The position numbers and the translations under genes are program-made. A stretch of 64,000 bases of DNA. It comes from Enterococcus sp. ZJ1622. Its GTDB lineage: Bacteria; Bacillota; Bacilli; Lactobacillales; Enterococcaceae. The notes beneath the pieces were generated by a model, which saw only the letters and a list, made by a program, of their open reading frames with translations, was not told where the DNA came from and ran no database searches. Below, one piece after another: positions 9,888 to 21,734 of the stretch. The DNA is taken from positions 1-64,000 of the forward strand of contig NZ_JAAKDW010000003.1 in the NCBI RefSeq assembly GCF_011038845.1. The letters are read 5' to 3'. Position 1 is the first letter of the stretch. Each line of letters opens with the position of its first letter.

Positions 9888-10327
9888 ATGAAACTTCATG
9901 AATTAAAACCTGCTGAAGGTTCACGCCAAGTACGTAACCGTGTTGGACGTGGTACTTCATCTGGTAACGGAAAAACTGCCGGACGTGGTCAAAAAGGACA
10001 AAAAGCTCGTTCAGGCGGCGGTGTACGTTTAGGATTTGAAGGTGGACAAACACCATTGTTCCGCCGTTTACCAAAACGTGGATTTACAAATGTGAACCGT
10101 AAAGACTATGCTGTTATCAACTTAGACGTATTGAATCGATTCGAAGACGGTGCTGAAGTAACACCTGTTGCTTTAGTCGAAGCTGGAATCGTGAAAAACG
10201 AAAAAGCTGGAATCAAAGTATTAGCTAATGGTGAATTAAGCAAGAAATTAACTGTGAAAGCAGCAAAATTCTCTAAAGCAGCTCAAGAAGCAATTGAAGC
10301 GGCTGGTGGATCAATCGAGGTGATCTA

Positions 10328-10328
<1 letters not shown>
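9888..10328 (+). CDS. rplO: 50S ribosomal protein L15
   Basis: L15 is a late-binding large-subunit protein. The 146-residue product has the glycine/arginine-rich N-terminal segment [24 protein letters not shown] and the [10 protein letters not shown] motif. Its stop overlaps the secY start (TAATG), which suggests coupling to the translocon gene. Confidence 0.98.
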
Positions 10329-12330
<2,002 letters not shown>

Positions 12331-12369
12331 CACGATTGCCCGTAGCCGACTTGCATTAAGCAGTTACTC

Positions 12370-12398
12370 TTGTCAAGTTCAATAAATTATGATAGAAT
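12370..12398 (+). promoter_or_regulatory. Internal promoter before infA
   Basis: TTGTCA (12370-12375), a 17-bp spacer and TAGAAT (12393-12398) form a good sigma-A promoter. A TGA just before the -10 adds an extended -10 TGn. Transcription would start near 12405, leaving a leader of about 117 nt. The leader has a TCTAGAG/CTCTAGA hairpin near 12414-12432 and a near-palindrome GGGAACTGCAGTTTCC. Confidence 0.65.
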
Positions 12399-12521
12399 AT
12401 GTCAGTCCGACTTCTAGAGAAATCCTCTAGATGATCCATTTTGAGAATTTTGAGGTGGGAACTGCAGTTTCCGCCATTTTATCGTGTGAAAATGCGAAAC
12501 AAGTACAAGGAGGTACTGTGC

Positions 12522-12740
12522 GTGGCAAAAGAAGATATGATTGAAGTCGAAGGTACAGTCGTCGAAACTTTGCCGAATGCAATGTTTAAAGTTGAACTAG
12601 AAAACGGACACCAAGTTCTTGCTACTGTTTCAGGTAAAATTCGTATGCATTATATCCGTATCTTACCTGGTGACAAAGTGACGGTTGAATTGTCTCCATA
12701 TGATTTAAACCGTGGCCGTATTACTTATCGCTTTAAATAA
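12522..12740 (+). CDS. infA: Translation initiation factor IF-1
   Basis: IF-1 occupies the ribosomal A site during initiation. GTG 12522, behind AAGGAGGTACTGTGC, gives exactly the 72-residue family length ([30 protein letters not shown]). The in-frame ATG at 12441 would add 27 unrelated residues and puts the SD inside the gene. It begins the distal transcription unit driven by the promoter at 12370-12398. Confidence 0.97.
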   Translation: MAKEDMIEVEGTVVETLPNAMFKVELENGHQVLATVSGKIRMHYIRILPGDKVTVELSPYDLNRGRITYRFK

Positions 12741-12772
12741 TTGTACTCCGTAAAACTACAGGAGGTATTATC

Positions 12773-12889
12773 ATGAAAGTAAGACCATCAGTAAAACCAA
12801 TGTGTGAACATTGTAAAGTAATTCGTCGTAAAGGACGCGTTATGGTGATTTGCCCAGCAAATCCAAAACATAAACAACGTCAAGGATAA
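12773..12889 (+). CDS. rpmJ: 50S ribosomal protein L36
   Basis: A 38-residue frame ([22 protein letters not shown]...) follows ACAGGAGG. It has the complete L36 zinc ribbon: CEHC near residues 11-14, then a cysteine (ICPANP) and a histidine (KHKQRQG). This is the zinc-containing form. It fits the usual slot between infA and rpsM. Confidence 0.97.
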   Translation: MKVRPSVKPMCEHCKVIRRKGRVMVICPANPKHKQRQG

Positions 12890-12906
12890 TTGGAGGTGCA
12901 ATAAAT

Positions 12907-13272
12907 ATGGCTCGTATTGCAGGAGTAGATATTCCTCGTGATAAACGTGTAGTAGTCTCACTTACTTATATCTATGGTATTGGTAACACTACTGCTAAAA
13001 AGATCTTAGCTGATGCTGGTGTATCTGAAGATGTTCGCGTTCGTGAATTAACGAATGAACAAACAGATGCTATCCGTGCAGAAGTAGATAAGTTAAAAGT
13101 TGAAGGGGATCTTCGTCGTGAAGTGAACTTAAACATCAAACGATTGATGGAAATCGGTTCTTACCGTGGTATCCGTCACCGTCGTGGTTTGCCTGTTCGC
13201 GGACAAAACACGAAAAACAATGCACGTACTCGTAAAGGCCCAGCTCGCGCTATCGCTGGCAAGAAAAAATAA
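12907..13272 (+). CDS. rpsM: 30S ribosomal protein S13
   Basis: S13 lies in the head of the small subunit and contacts the P-site tRNA and L5. The 121-residue protein starts [26 protein letters not shown] and has the basic C-terminal tail with [19 protein letters not shown]. Strong SD TTGGAGGTG upstream. Confidence 0.98.
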   Translation: MARIAGVDIPRDKRVVVSLTYIYGIGNTTAKKILADAGVSEDVRVRELTNEQTDAIRAEVDKLKVEGDLRREVNLNIKRLMEIGSYRGIRHRRGLPVRGQNTKNNARTRKGPARAIAGKKK

Positions 13273-13299
13273 TTCTTAAGTGAAGGAGGTTAAAACTTC

Positions 13300-13689
13300 A
13301 TGGCAGCAAAAAAAGTGAATCGTAAACGCCGTGTGAAGAAGAATATAGAAGCAGGTATTGCACATATCCATTCTACATTCAATAACACTATCATCATGAT
13401 CACTGATACCCACGGAAATGCATTAGCATGGTCATCAGCTGGTTCATTAGGCTTCAAAGGAAGCAAAAAATCAACTCCTTTTGCCGCTCAAATGGCAGCA
13501 GAAACTGCTACAAAAGCAGCAATGGAACACGGATTAAAGACTGTTGAAGTAACAGTTAAAGGACCTGGTTCTGGACGTGAAGCAGCAATTCGTTCATTAC
13601 AAGCTACAGGTTTAGAAGTGACTGCAATTCGTGACGTGACTCCAGTTCCTCATAATGGTGCCCGCCCTCCAAAACGCCGTCGTGTTTAA
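13300..13689 (+). CDS. rpsK: 30S ribosomal protein S11
   Basis: S11 forms the platform of the small subunit near the E site. The 129-residue protein has [18 protein letters not shown], the [16 protein letters not shown] signature and the conserved tail [24 protein letters not shown] precedes ATG. Confidence 0.98.
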   Translation: MAAKKVNRKRRVKKNIEAGIAHIHSTFNNTIIMITDTHGNALAWSSAGSLGFKGSKKSTPFAAQMAAETATKAAMEHGLKTVEVTVKGPGSGREAAIRSLQATGLEVTAIRDVTPVPHNGARPPKRRRV

Positions 13690-13768
13690 TGAGTGCCGCT
13701 CATTTTGAGTTCTATTAGTAACGTCATTGAACAAGACACTTTTCGTTTTGAAAGGGGTAAAGATAAGA

Positions 13769-14707
13769 ATGATTGAGTTCGAAAAACCAAGAATCGCAAA
13801 AATTGATGAAGAAAAAGATTATGGCAAGTTCATCGTTGAACCTCTTGAAAGAGGGTATGGGACTACTTTAGGGAATTCCCTACGTCGTATTTTATTATCT
13901 TCTTTGCCAGGTGCTGCCATCACTAATATTCAAATCGATGGTGTACTGCATGAATTCTCTACCATCAAAGGTGTTAGAGAAGACGTCACTCAAATCATCT
14001 TGAACATTAAAGGTTTAGCACTGAAAATGTATGGCCAAGAAGAAAAAACCCTTGAAATCGATATTACCGGACCTGCTACAGTAACTGCTGGCGATATTAT
14101 CGTTGATAGTGATGTAGAAATTCTTAACAAAGATATGTACATCTGTAGTGTCTCTGAAGGAGCTACGTTCCACGCTCGCTTAACAGTGAAACCTGGACGT
14201 GGTTATGTTCAAGCAGATGAAAACAAAAAAGAAGATATGCCGATCGGTGTACTTCCAGTCGATTCAATCTATACGCCCGTTCGCCGTGTGAACTATCAAG
14301 TAGAAAACACACGTGTTGGACATCGTGAAGATTTTGATAAATTGACGATGGAGATTTGGACAGATGGTTCAATCGAACCTTTGGAAGCAATGAGTTTATC
14401 TGCGAAAATCATGACAGAGCATTTAGATATTTTTGTGAACTTGACAGATGAAGCGAAAAACGCTGAAATCATGGTAGAAAAAGAAGAAACACAAAAAGAA
14501 AAAATGCTAGAAATGACAATCGAAGAATTAGACTTGTCTGTTCGCTCTTACAATTGTTTGAAACGTGCAGGAATCAATACTGTACAAGAACTTACGAATA
14601 AATCTGAGCCAGAAATGATCAAAGTCCGTAACTTGGGACGTAAATCATTAGAAGAAGTTAAAGCAAAATTGCATGACTTAGGTTTAGGTTTACGTAAAGA
14701 AGATTAA
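13769..14707 (+). CDS. rpoA: DNA-directed RNA polymerase alpha subunit
   Basis: The alpha subunit dimerises to nucleate RNA polymerase and contacts activators and UP elements. ATG 13769 behind AAAGGGG gives 312 residues. The N-terminal dimerisation domain (about 1-230) contains [20 protein letters not shown] flexible linker follows, then the C-terminal DNA-binding domain ([19 protein letters not shown] and [13 protein letters not shown]). An in-frame ATG at 13727 would add 14 unrelated residues. Confidence 0.98.
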   Translation: MIEFEKPRIAKIDEEKDYGKFIVEPLERGYGTTLGNSLRRILLSSLPGAAITNIQIDGVLHEFSTIKGVREDVTQIILNIKGLALKMYGQEEKTLEIDITGPATVTAGDIIVDSDVEILNKDMYICSVSEGATFHARLTVKPGRGYVQADENKKEDMPIGVLPVDSIYTPVRRVNYQVENTRVGHREDFDKLTMEIWTDGSIEPLEAMSLSAKIMTEHLDIFVNLTDEAKNAEIMVEKEETQKEKMLEMTIEELDLSVRSYNCLKRAGINTVQELTNKSEPEMIKVRNLGRKSLEEVKAKLHDLGLGLRKED

Positions 14708-14734
14708 AACCTTTTACGAAGGAGGGAAACCAAC

Positions 14735-15115
14735 GTGAGTTATCGTAAACTAGGACGCACATCTAGCCAACGTAAAGCGATGTTGCGTGATTTAACAACT
14801 GATTTATTAATCAATGAACGTATTGTGACTACTGAAGCTCGTGCGAAAGAAGTTCGCTCAACTGCAGAAAAAATGATCACTTTAGGCAAACGCGGAGACT
14901 TGCATGCACGTCGTCAAGCTGCGGCTTTCGTACGTAATGAAGTTGCTAGCGTACGTGAAGAAAATGAGGATGTTGTCATTGAATCAGCTTTACAAAAACT
15001 ATTCAACGACATTGCACCTCGTTATGCTGAACGTCAAGGTGGCTACACTCGTATCTTGAAGACAGAACCAAGACGCGGTGATGGTGCACCAATGGTTGTA
15101 TTAGAACTTGTCTAA
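14735..15115 (+). CDS. rplQ: 50S ribosomal protein L17
   Basis: L17 is a large-subunit surface protein near the tunnel exit. The 126-residue product begins at GTG ([20 protein letters not shown]) behind GAAGGAGGG and keeps the [10 protein letters not shown] and [19 protein letters not shown] motifs. It is the last gene of the ribosomal cluster. A structured intergenic region follows. Confidence 0.98.
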   Translation: MSYRKLGRTSSQRKAMLRDLTTDLLINERIVTTEARAKEVRSTAEKMITLGKRGDLHARRQAAAFVRNEVASVREENEDVVIESALQKLFNDIAPRYAERQGGYTRILKTEPRRGDGAPMVVLELV

Positions 15116-15132
15116 AATCACACTAATAACAT

Positions 15133-15256
15133 CACTTTATAGATGATTCATTTAGAGTGTTATGATGTTGGAAGTTACTTTTCCGAGTCTAGCTCAGCGC
15201 TGCTCCTCAAGCTATTTTAGTTTGGGGAGTATGCACTCATCATAAAGTGTTTTTTT
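15133..15256 (+). terminator. Probable terminator of the ribosomal cluster (long, branched hairpin)
   Basis: CACTTTAT-GATG (15133-15145, one bulged base region) can pair with CATCATAAAGTG (15238-15249). A run of seven T follows directly (15250-15256). The enclosed loop of about 90 nt has its own hairpin (CTCC.CAA near 15203-15210 with TTTGGGGAG 15221-15229). The size is unusual, so the fold is tentative. Confidence 0.45.
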
Positions 15257-15305
15257 ATACCTTCAATTAACTGTCTTGACAGATTAGCTTGAAGGTATAA
15301 AAAAA
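15250..15305. repeat. 17-bp perfect inverted repeat with U7/A7 base
   Basis: The arm 15250-15266 (TTTTTTTATACCTTCAA) is perfectly complementary to 15289-15305. An inner hairpin CTGTC-TT-GACAG sits at 15271-15282. The T-tract lies on the 5' side and A-tract on the 3' side in either direction, so this is not a normal intrinsic terminator. It shares the T7 run with the presumed terminator just upstream. Confidence 0.7.
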
Positions 15306-15387
15306 CATTTTAAACGAACGAGAAATAATTGAAAATTTAGTCTTTTTTTGATAGTGTTAATAGGAACTTTAGGAAGAAGGAGTAATC

Positions 15388-16227
15388 ATGGAGCCAATTA
15401 TTGAATTAGAAAAGATTAATTACAAATACCAGCCCGATGATCTTCGTCCAGCATTAAAAGATGTCTCCTTTACGATCAATAAGGGAGAGTGGATTGCGAT
15501 TATTGGACACAATGGTTCAGGGAAATCTACACTTGCAAAAACAATCAACGGTCTGCTCCTGCCAGAATCAGGATCTGTGAAAGTCGGAAACCAGACACTC
15601 AATGAAGAGAATATTTGGACGATCCGCCGAATGGTCGGGATGGTCTTTCAAAATCCGGATAATCAATTTGTTGGTTCGACCGTAGAAGATGATGTAGCCT
15701 TTGGACTTGAAAACCAAGGTATACCTAGAGAGGAAATGCTTGTACGCGTGAAAGATGCTTTGGAGAAGGTAAGAATGTCTGATTTTGCTGCTAGAGAACC
15801 TGCACGTTTATCTGGCGGACAAAAACAGCGTGTCGCTATTGCTGGTGTAGTCGCTTTGCGTCCGGATATCATTATTTTAGATGAAGCAACAAGCATGCTT
15901 GATCCGGAAGGTCGGGAAGAAGTCATTTCTACGATCAAGAAAATCAAAGAGGAAAGCCAGCTAACAGTCATTTCGATCACGCATGATATTGACGAAGCTG
16001 CAAATGCCAATCGTATCTTAGTGATGAAGCAAGGAGAACTGGTCCAAGAAGGTGCCCCTGGAGAGATTTTCTCAGCAGGCCCTGAATTGATCAATCTCGG
16101 ATTGGACCTGCCATTTCCTGAAAAACTAAAAAATGCGTTGAAGCAGCGAGGAATCGATGTACCTAATGAATATATGACCGAAGAAAGGATGGTGGACTGG
16201 TTATGGACATCCGTTTTGAACAAGTAG
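15388..16227 (+). CDS. ecfA1: ECF transporter ATPase EcfA1 (CbiO-type)
   Basis: One of the two ATPases of the shared energy-coupling module that drives uptake of vitamins and metals by interchangeable S components. The 279-residue protein has Walker [10 protein letters not shown] (residues 40-48), signature LSGGQKQR near 142, and Walker [17 protein letters not shown] near 163. AGAAGGAG precedes ATG. The gene overlaps ecfA2 by 25 bp. No S component is encoded nearby, which fits a group II ECF system. Confidence 0.95.
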   Translation: MEPIIELEKINYKYQPDDLRPALKDVSFTINKGEWIAIIGHNGSGKSTLAKTINGLLLPESGSVKVGNQTLNEENIWTIRRMVGMVFQNPDNQFVGSTVEDDVAFGLENQGIPREEMLVRVKDALEKVRMSDFAAREPARLSGGQKQRVAIAGVVALRPDIIILDEATSMLDPEGREEVISTIKKIKEESQLTVISITHDIDEAANANRILVMKQGELVQEGAPGEIFSAGPELINLGLDLPFPEKLKNALKQRGIDVPNEYMTEERMVDWLWTSVLNK

Positions 16228-17072
16228 ATTTTACGTACCAGCCTAATACCCCTTTTGAACAAAGAGCGTTGTTCGATATCAACCTGACGATTAAAGAAGG
16301 TAGTTATACTGCTCTTGTCGGTCATACAGGAAGCGGGAAATCGACCCTCCTTCAACATTTGAATGCGTTAGTCAAGCCGACAAGCGGAACAGTTCATATC
16401 GGTGACCGCTTGATTCAGCCGGATACCGATAACAAGAATCTGAAACCGATACGAAAAAAAGTAGGAATCGTCTTCCAATTTCCAGAAGCACAACTGTTTG
16501 AAGAAACAGTAGCAAAAGATATCGCTTTTGGACCTAAAAACTTTGGCGTCAGTGAAGAAGACGCACAGCTACTGGCGAAAGAAACACTTCAGCAAGTAGG
16601 CTTGGATGAAAGCTATTTGGAGCGGTCCCCATTTGAACTTTCTGGCGGACAAATGCGTCGGGTGGCGATTGCCGGCGTATTAGCTATGAAACCAGAAGTA
16701 CTTGTATTGGATGAGCCGACAGCTGGACTTGACCCGCAAGGCAGGAAAGAAATGATGGAAATGTTTTTGCGCTTGCACAACGAGCAAAAGATCTCGATCG
16801 TTTTGGTCACTCACTTGATGGATGATGTCGCAAATTATGCTGATTTCGTTTATGTACTGGAAAAAGGAAAGATCGTTGAGAGTGGTCGCCCTCATGAAGT
16901 TTTCCAGCATCTTGACTGGTTGAAAGAAAAGCAGTTAGGGGTACCTACTGCGACTGAATTTGCGGAACAGCTGGCTGCAAAAGGCCTTCATTTTTCAGAA
17001 CTGCCTCTTACCGCGGATGAATTGGCAGACGAGATCGCACGTTTAGCTGGAGGGACTGCGTATGATGAATAA
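16203..17072 (+). CDS. ecfA2: ECF transporter ATPase EcfA2
   Basis: Second ATPase of the ECF energy module. The 289-residue protein has Walker [10 protein letters not shown] (40-48), the signature LSGGQMRR and Walker [17 protein letters not shown]. It begins inside the end of ecfA1 and ends inside the start of ecfT (11-bp overlap). That is a fully coupled three-gene unit whose products form an A1-A2-T complex. Confidence 0.95.
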   Translation: MDIRFEQVDFTYQPNTPFEQRALFDINLTIKEGSYTALVGHTGSGKSTLLQHLNALVKPTSGTVHIGDRLIQPDTDNKNLKPIRKKVGIVFQFPEAQLFEETVAKDIAFGPKNFGVSEEDAQLLAKETLQQVGLDESYLERSPFELSGGQMRRVAIAGVLAMKPEVLVLDEPTAGLDPQGRKEMMEMFLRLHNEQKISIVLVTHLMDDVANYADFVYVLEKGKIVESGRPHEVFQHLDWLKEKQLGVPTATEFAEQLAAKGLHFSELPLTADELADEIARLAGGTAYDE

Positions 17073-17859
17073 ATTGATATTTGGACGCTATATGCCGGGA
17101 GATTCTCTGATCCATCGACTTGATCCTCGTGCAAAGCTATTAGCCAGTTTTTATTTTATCGGTATCATTTTTTTGGCCAATAATTGGGAAACCTATCTTT
17201 TATTGGCTGTGTTCACCTTGATTTCTGTCTTCCTATCAAAAGTGGATATGAAATTTTTTATTCGAGGGATCCGTCCATTGATTTGGCTGATTCTCTTTAC
17301 AGTAGCGCTTCAAGTACTGTTTACAAGTGGCGGTGATACATATTGGAGCTGGGGTGTTTTTAATATCACTGAATTTGGTGTGATGAATGGATTGTTCATC
17401 TTTTGCCGATTTGTGCTGATCATCTTTATGTCTACTTTATTGACATTGACAACACCGCCTTTGGATTTGTCAGATGCGATCGAATACTTGCTTCGTCCGC
17501 TAAAAGCCGTTCGTTTTCCCGTCCATGAGATTTCGCTGATGTTGTCGATCGCACTTCGCTTCGTTCCGACTTTGATGGATGAAACGGAAAAGATCATGAA
17601 TGCGCAGCGTGCTCGCGGTGTAGATTTTGGAGAAGGAAGCCTGATCCAGAAAATGAAGGCTGTCATCCCATTACTGATCCCTTTGTTTGTCAGCAGCTTC
17701 AATCGAGCAGAGGATTTAGCGACTGCCATGGAAGCAAGAGGCTATCAAGGCGGAGAGGGAAGGACGAAATACCGAGTCCTACATTGGCATAATCGTGATA
17801 CGGCAGTGCTGATTGCTTTTGCGGTGCTAACTGTGTTATTGATTTTTTTGAGAGGCTAA
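17062..17859 (+). CDS. ecfT: ECF transporter transmembrane protein EcfT
   Basis: EcfT is the membrane scaffold that links the ATPases to substrate-binding S components. The 265-residue protein has hydrophobic segments typical of the family, and both Ala-Arg-Gly coupling motifs ([14 protein letters not shown] and [11 protein letters not shown]) that contact the ATPases. GGAGGG precedes ATG; the next codon is also ATG, so the start may be 17062 or 17065. The gene ends just before a terminator-containing repeat. Confidence 0.95.
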   Translation: MMNKLIFGRYMPGDSLIHRLDPRAKLLASFYFIGIIFLANNWETYLLLAVFTLISVFLSKVDMKFFIRGIRPLIWLILFTVALQVLFTSGGDTYWSWGVFNITEFGVMNGLFIFCRFVLIIFMSTLLTLTTPPLDLSDAIEYLLRPLKAVRFPVHEISLMLSIALRFVPTLMDETEKIMNAQRARGVDFGEGSLIQKMKAVIPLLIPLFVSSFNRAEDLATAMEARGYQGGEGRTKYRVLHWHNRDTAVLIAFAVLTVLLIFLRG

Positions 17860-17866
17860 GATAAGG

Positions 17867-17974
17867 GAGCTGTGACAAAAGTCTTGTCACAGCCTCTTTT
17901 TCCGAATAAACGGTGTTTCAAAGACAGCCTATCGGAAATAAGGCTGGACAGCTTTTTCACAACCTCTTCTTTTT
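17867..17974 (+). repeat. Dispersed intergenic repeat, copy 1, with terminator at its head
   Basis: The unit opens with a near-perfect hairpin (GCTGTGACAA, loop, TTGTCACAGC, 17869-17893) followed by CTCTTTTT, which serves as terminator of the ecf operon. It continues with CGAATAA.CGGTGTTTC and ends CACAACCTCTTCTTTTT. The same head, middle and tail occur in opposite orientation at 21735-21858. No coding capacity. The pattern indicates a short non-autonomous repeat used as a terminator. Confidence 0.75.
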
Positions 17975-18050
17975 GTCTGCAACTCCCGATATTCAAGTAT
18001 GAGGCAAAGGGCGATCAACGCACTTTTTCCAAAATAAAGGAGAGAAATAA

Positions 18051-18797
18051 ATGGTACGTTACAAAGCAGTTATTGCGTACGATGGTACAAATTTCAATGG
18101 GTTCCAAAAACAGCCGAATGGACGCACCGTTCAAGAAGAGCTGGAAAAAACACTGAAAAAAATGGCAAACGGTACAGAGATCACCGTATTCGGTTCAGGT
18201 AGAACAGATGCTGGTGTCCATGCAATGGGGCAGGTGATCCATTTCGACTATCCTGAGGAACGACCGTTAGAACGAATGCGTTTTGCGTTAGATACACAGT
18301 CGCCAGAAGACATCGCGGTGAAAAACGTCGAGATCGTTTCGGATGCTTTTCATGCTCGCTATCTTGTCAAAGAAAAAACTTATCAATTTCGAGTAGATAT
18401 CGGTAAACCGCGTAGCCCTTTTAGACGCTATTACGCCAGTTATTATCCTTATCCTCTTGATTTAGAGAAGATCCAGCGGGCATTGCCTGATTTGCTAGGG
18501 ACGCATGATTTTACTTCGTTTTGTGCATCAGGAAGTTCGATCGAAGACAAAGTACGAACGATCTATGAGGCGAAGATGCAAGTCAATGAAGCAGGCGATG
18601 AGCTTTTGTTCACTTTCCGCGGGAACGGATTTTTATATAAAATGATCCGGATACTCGTTGGTACATTATTGAAAATAGGGAATGGACGGCTCCCAGAAGA
18701 CTGTATCCCTGAAATCATTGCCAAGAAAGACCGCAATGCAGCTGGACCAACTGCACATCCGGAAGGGCTGTATCTTTATGAAGTAAAATATGAGTAA
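18051..18797 (+). CDS. truA: tRNA pseudouridine(38-40) synthase TruA
   Basis: TruA converts uridines 38-40 in the anticodon arm of many tRNAs to pseudouridine. The 248-residue protein has the catalytic-aspartate motif GSGRTDAGVHA near residues 47-57, and RTIYEAKMQV and FRGNGFLYKMIRILVGTLL further on. AAGGAGAG lies before ATG. In many Firmicutes truA follows the ecf genes, as here, though a repeat element separates them. Confidence 0.96.
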   Translation: MVRYKAVIAYDGTNFNGFQKQPNGRTVQEELEKTLKKMANGTEITVFGSGRTDAGVHAMGQVIHFDYPEERPLERMRFALDTQSPEDIAVKNVEIVSDAFHARYLVKEKTYQFRVDIGKPRSPFRRYYASYYPYPLDLEKIQRALPDLLGTHDFTSFCASGSSIEDKVRTIYEAKMQVNEAGDELLFTFRGNGFLYKMIRILVGTLLKIGNGRLPEDCIPEIIAKKDRNAAGPTAHPEGLYLYEVKYE

Positions 18798-18878
18798 GGG
18801 ACTTTGATAGAAAGATTCAGAATTGGAACAAAAAGGATGACTCAAAAAAGCAGGCGAAGTTTTCGCTTAAAATAAAAA

Positions 18879-18938
18879 ATGGAACGCATTTCAGCTACCA
18901 GAACTCTGGTAATTGAAATGCGTTCCATCTTTTTTTAT
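18879..18938. terminator. Bidirectional terminator between truA and the YfhO-like gene
   Basis: A 15-bp perfect stem (18879-18893 with 18914-18928) has a further hairpin TACCAG/CTGGTA inside. T-rich runs flank both sides (TCTTTTTTTAT to the right; AAAATAAAAAA to the left). The two genes converge on it. Confidence 0.9.
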
Positions 18939-21601
18939 CTTCTTCTTCGGCGTCTATGACTGTTTTTCGGTTCTTCGATTGCTGGATCGATTCTTCCATA
19001 AAACGGTCTCTTTTGGCTAAGATACCAACTATAGAGGACGAATAGGGCAATACATAGAACAAAGAGAATTGCTCCTGGCTTAAAGCCTTTTGGTAAATAG
19101 CTGAAAGTCACTTTATGCTTGCCAGCTGGGACATCTATCATCACGAAAGCATCTTTGAAACTTTGGACTTTGACAGGTTTACCGTCTATTTTCGCTTGCC
19201 ATCCCTGATCGTAAGGAATGGTCGTGACAAGCATGCTGTCTTCTGGACGATCGACTGTGCCAGAAGCTGTGCGCCCAGTCGTTGTCATATCGACGCCATT
19301 TTCCTTGATCTGGTTCATGGCCGCTTGATAAGCAACAACGTCTAAACCAACGACTTGGGGCTCCATGAAGCTGACATCCTTAGTTCCATAAAAACTTGCA
19401 GTAAAGGTGATGGTCGTATCTTGCGGATAATAACCTAAATCATAGTATTGTCCAGAAATATTGATCTGGGTCTTTCGAGAAGTCCCATTGACGATGATCG
19501 TGGCTGTCGAGCTTTCCAATTGTGCAAAGTTCGTAGGGAATAGACTCAAGTAGGCTTGTGTATTCGCAGGTACACGGACTTCCCAAGTCAGCTCTTTCGG
19601 CTGGTTGACCTTTGCTTCGGAATACGTGACGCCAGTCGTTGTTTTGGTGATCGTTGTATTCAACTGTTTTGTCAATGTCGGCTTGTAGAAAGTAAAGTAC
19701 TGTTCATTCAAGCCGGAGAGACCGTTGATCAGATTGGTCTGACTAGTTAGATTGTCTGTCAGCGGCTGCTCGATCTCATTGATTGTCGTTGGTGCTGTAA
19801 AAGCAAGTGGCAGTGCATTGATATTTTTATATAAAGTATAATCGCCGCTTTGATCTGCCTGACGGAAACCGTATTTGCTGAAGGTACTGTCATTTTTGGC
19901 GATATTGTATTTGATGCCGGTAAATCCATCCATCAGCAAAGTATTATTGTTATAACGGATATTCAGATTCGTGCCTCTCGAACGGAACCCGAGCGTATCA
20001 AGGAAAGAAGATGAATTACGATTCCTGATCGAAGAGAACAGACTGATCCCGCTATAGCCGTAATTGATCGAATCATTTGGAGAAACAGGGTCAAGATTTT
20101 CTAGACGATAGAAAGTATCAGAATCTTTTTTTGTCTTTTCGACCAATGTTTTCAATTCTGGATAAGGTTCGGTATACAGGCTGCGTGAGGCGTAGTTCCA
20201 GTCATCTAAGATCCCGTGAATCATGCTATTCGTATTTACTGCCGCTTCTGCCGACATGATCAATAGCAACAGGACACTGAGATGCTTGAACAATCGCTTG
20301 TCATGCAGGAAGAATCCTACGGTACAAGCATAAAGCCCCAAGAAAACGATCGTTAGAACAAACGAAGTCGTCGTAACATACGTGTAGCTTTCCGCAGGCT
20401 TAAGCCCCCATGCAGCTGCAAAAATCGTTCCTAGAATCAAAAGGATCCCGATCAGCAAGTTGCGATCTTCTTCTTGCACTGTTTCCCATCCTTTTGCTGC
20501 AAGCAGCAGAACAAGGAAAGAAAACAGATAGGAGTAACGGAACAAGAACATGTTTGGTGCATGCATCCCATGCCAGAAAAGATTCAATGGAACGAGATAG
20601 AAACTTGCGATCAACAAAGCAAACAAACTGCCGAACAGAAACTTGTTTTTCAATGGGATCTTCCGGCTGACAAAGTAGAAAAGACATAAAACTAAAGGAA
20701 ACAATCCGGCATAAATAAACGGAATCGAACCATATTTAGTCGTATCATAGACGCCGACCATGTTCTTCATGATCAAGTCCAAATAAGAAGTAGCTTCTGT
20801 TTTCAGCGTAGTGATCTGTGTCAGAGCTTCCCCGTTGGAACGAAGATCCAGTACAGCCGGCAGAATAATGATCATCGATGCCCCGCCAGCAAGTAAAGAG
20901 GTGATCCCATAAGGCAGGATCGATCGTTTGTACCACTTCCAGTTAGTCAGCAAGCGAGCAATAAAGTACAGGAAGGAAAAGACCCCGATCATAAAGCCCA
21001 TGTAAAAGCTAGACAAGAACAACAGCAGATAGCTGACGAACAATAGTGTTGGCCGCTTCTGATCCATGACCCGATGAATGCCCAAGATGATCAATGGCAG
21101 ATAAACGAATGCGTCTAACCACATGATGATCTCAGAATGAGCGGTAATAAAGGAAATGGAAGCATAGCTGACGCTAAGGGCGACATGTCCCCAGCGAGGT
21201 ATCTTGAACGTTCGTGCGAGAAACCAGAAAGATAAGCCGGCACAGCCTACTTTGAGCAAGGTCAAAAAGTAAAGTGCATCTGGCATCATCTGATTTGGAA
21301 AAAAGAGAACGAGCGGAGTGAAGATCCCTCCAAGATAATAGGAAATCAAAGAGAGATAATTCAGTCCTAGCGATGCGTTCCATGTATAGAAAATGCTTTG
21401 TTTCCCTAGCAGCATATTGCGAAAGCTTGCATGAAAATTTGAGAATTGAGAAAAGGCATCACTTGCAAGGATACTTCGACTGCTTCCGGGATAGATTCCG
21501 ATACTCAGATAGACAAGTGCAAGAATAACGAATGGAATCAAAAAACTGGCAGCTGCATAATAGCCGTTTTCTTTGAAGAATGTTTTTATCTTGTTTTTCA
21601 T
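18935..21601 (-). CDS. YfhO-family multi-pass membrane protein
   Basis: Large integral membrane protein of 888 residues from ATG 21601, behind GGTGGG. An in-frame ATG at 21652 would add 17 residues and is less likely. About a dozen hydrophobic segments occupy the first 470 residues (including VSYASISFITAHSEIIMWLDAF). A long extracellular region follows with many Thr/Asn residues, then a final hydrophobic segment and a poly-arginine tail. YfhO-type proteins resemble GT-C glycosyltransferases and in related bacteria take part in glycosylating teichoic acids or other wall polymers using lipid-linked sugars. That role is inferred. Single-gene unit. Confidence 0.8.
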   Translation of the reverse strand: MKNKIKTFFKENGYYAAASFLIPFVILALVYLSIGIYPGSSRSILASDAFSQFSNFHASFRNMLLGKQSIFYTWNASLGLNYLSLISYYLGGIFTPLVLFFPNQMMPDALYFLTLLKVGCAGLSFWFLARTFKIPRWGHVALSVSYASISFITAHSEIIMWLDAFVYLPLIILGIHRVMDQKRPTLLFVSYLLLFLSSFYMGFMIGVFSFLYFIARLLTNWKWYKRSILPYGITSLLAGGASMIIILPAVLDLRSNGEALTQITTLKTEATSYLDLIMKNMVGVYDTTKYGSIPFIYAGLFPLVLCLFYFVSRKIPLKNKFLFGSLFALLIASFYLVPLNLFWHGMHAPNMFLFRYSYLFSFLVLLLAAKGWETVQEEDRNLLIGILLILGTIFAAAWGLKPAESYTYVTTTSFVLTIVFLGLYACTVGFFLHDKRLFKHLSVLLLLIMSAEAAVNTNSMIHGILDDWNYASRSLYTEPYPELKTLVEKTKKDSDTFYRLENLDPVSPNDSINYGYSGISLFSSIRNRNSSSFLDTLGFRSRGTNLNIRYNNNTLLMDGFTGIKYNIAKNDSTFSKYGFRQADQSGDYTLYKNINALPLAFTAPTTINEIEQPLTDNLTSQTNLINGLSGLNEQYFTFYKPTLTKQLNTTITKTTTGVTYSEAKVNQPKELTWEVRVPANTQAYLSLFPTNFAQLESSTATIIVNGTSRKTQINISGQYYDLGYYPQDTTITFTASFYGTKDVSFMEPQVVGLDVVAYQAAMNQIKENGVDMTTTGRTASGTVDRPEDSMLVTTIPYDQGWQAKIDGKPVKVQSFKDAFVMIDVPAGKHKVTFSYLPKGFKPGAILFVLCIALFVLYSWYLSQKRPFYGRIDPAIEEPKNSHRRRRRR

Positions 21602-21639
21602 TTTATTTCCCACCAAATTTCTATGAATATGAAGCTGTA

Positions 21640-21648
21640 TCCAGTTTA
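21640..21648 (-). promoter_or_regulatory. Extended -10 promoter candidate for the YfhO-like gene
   Basis: On the minus strand TGA precedes TAAACT (plus positions 21643-21648), an extended -10. The -35 region is weak. The predicted start would leave a leader of about 35 nt. Confidence 0.35.
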
Positions 21649-21734
21649 TCACATCTAGGATTTTCTCCGCTTAAAAAGACTTCACTTTTCACAGAAAAAT
21701 AAAATTTGAGTATAAATAAATTCACATTTCGTGA

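Noticed and set aside
13727-13768. Earlier start for rpoA
   Set aside because: The added residues are unlike RpoA and the SD AAAGGGG is placed for ATG 13769.
20400-20689. Several 70-95-residue frames within the YfhO-like gene on both strands
   Set aside because: All lie inside an intact, well-supported membrane protein gene and have no SD or family match.
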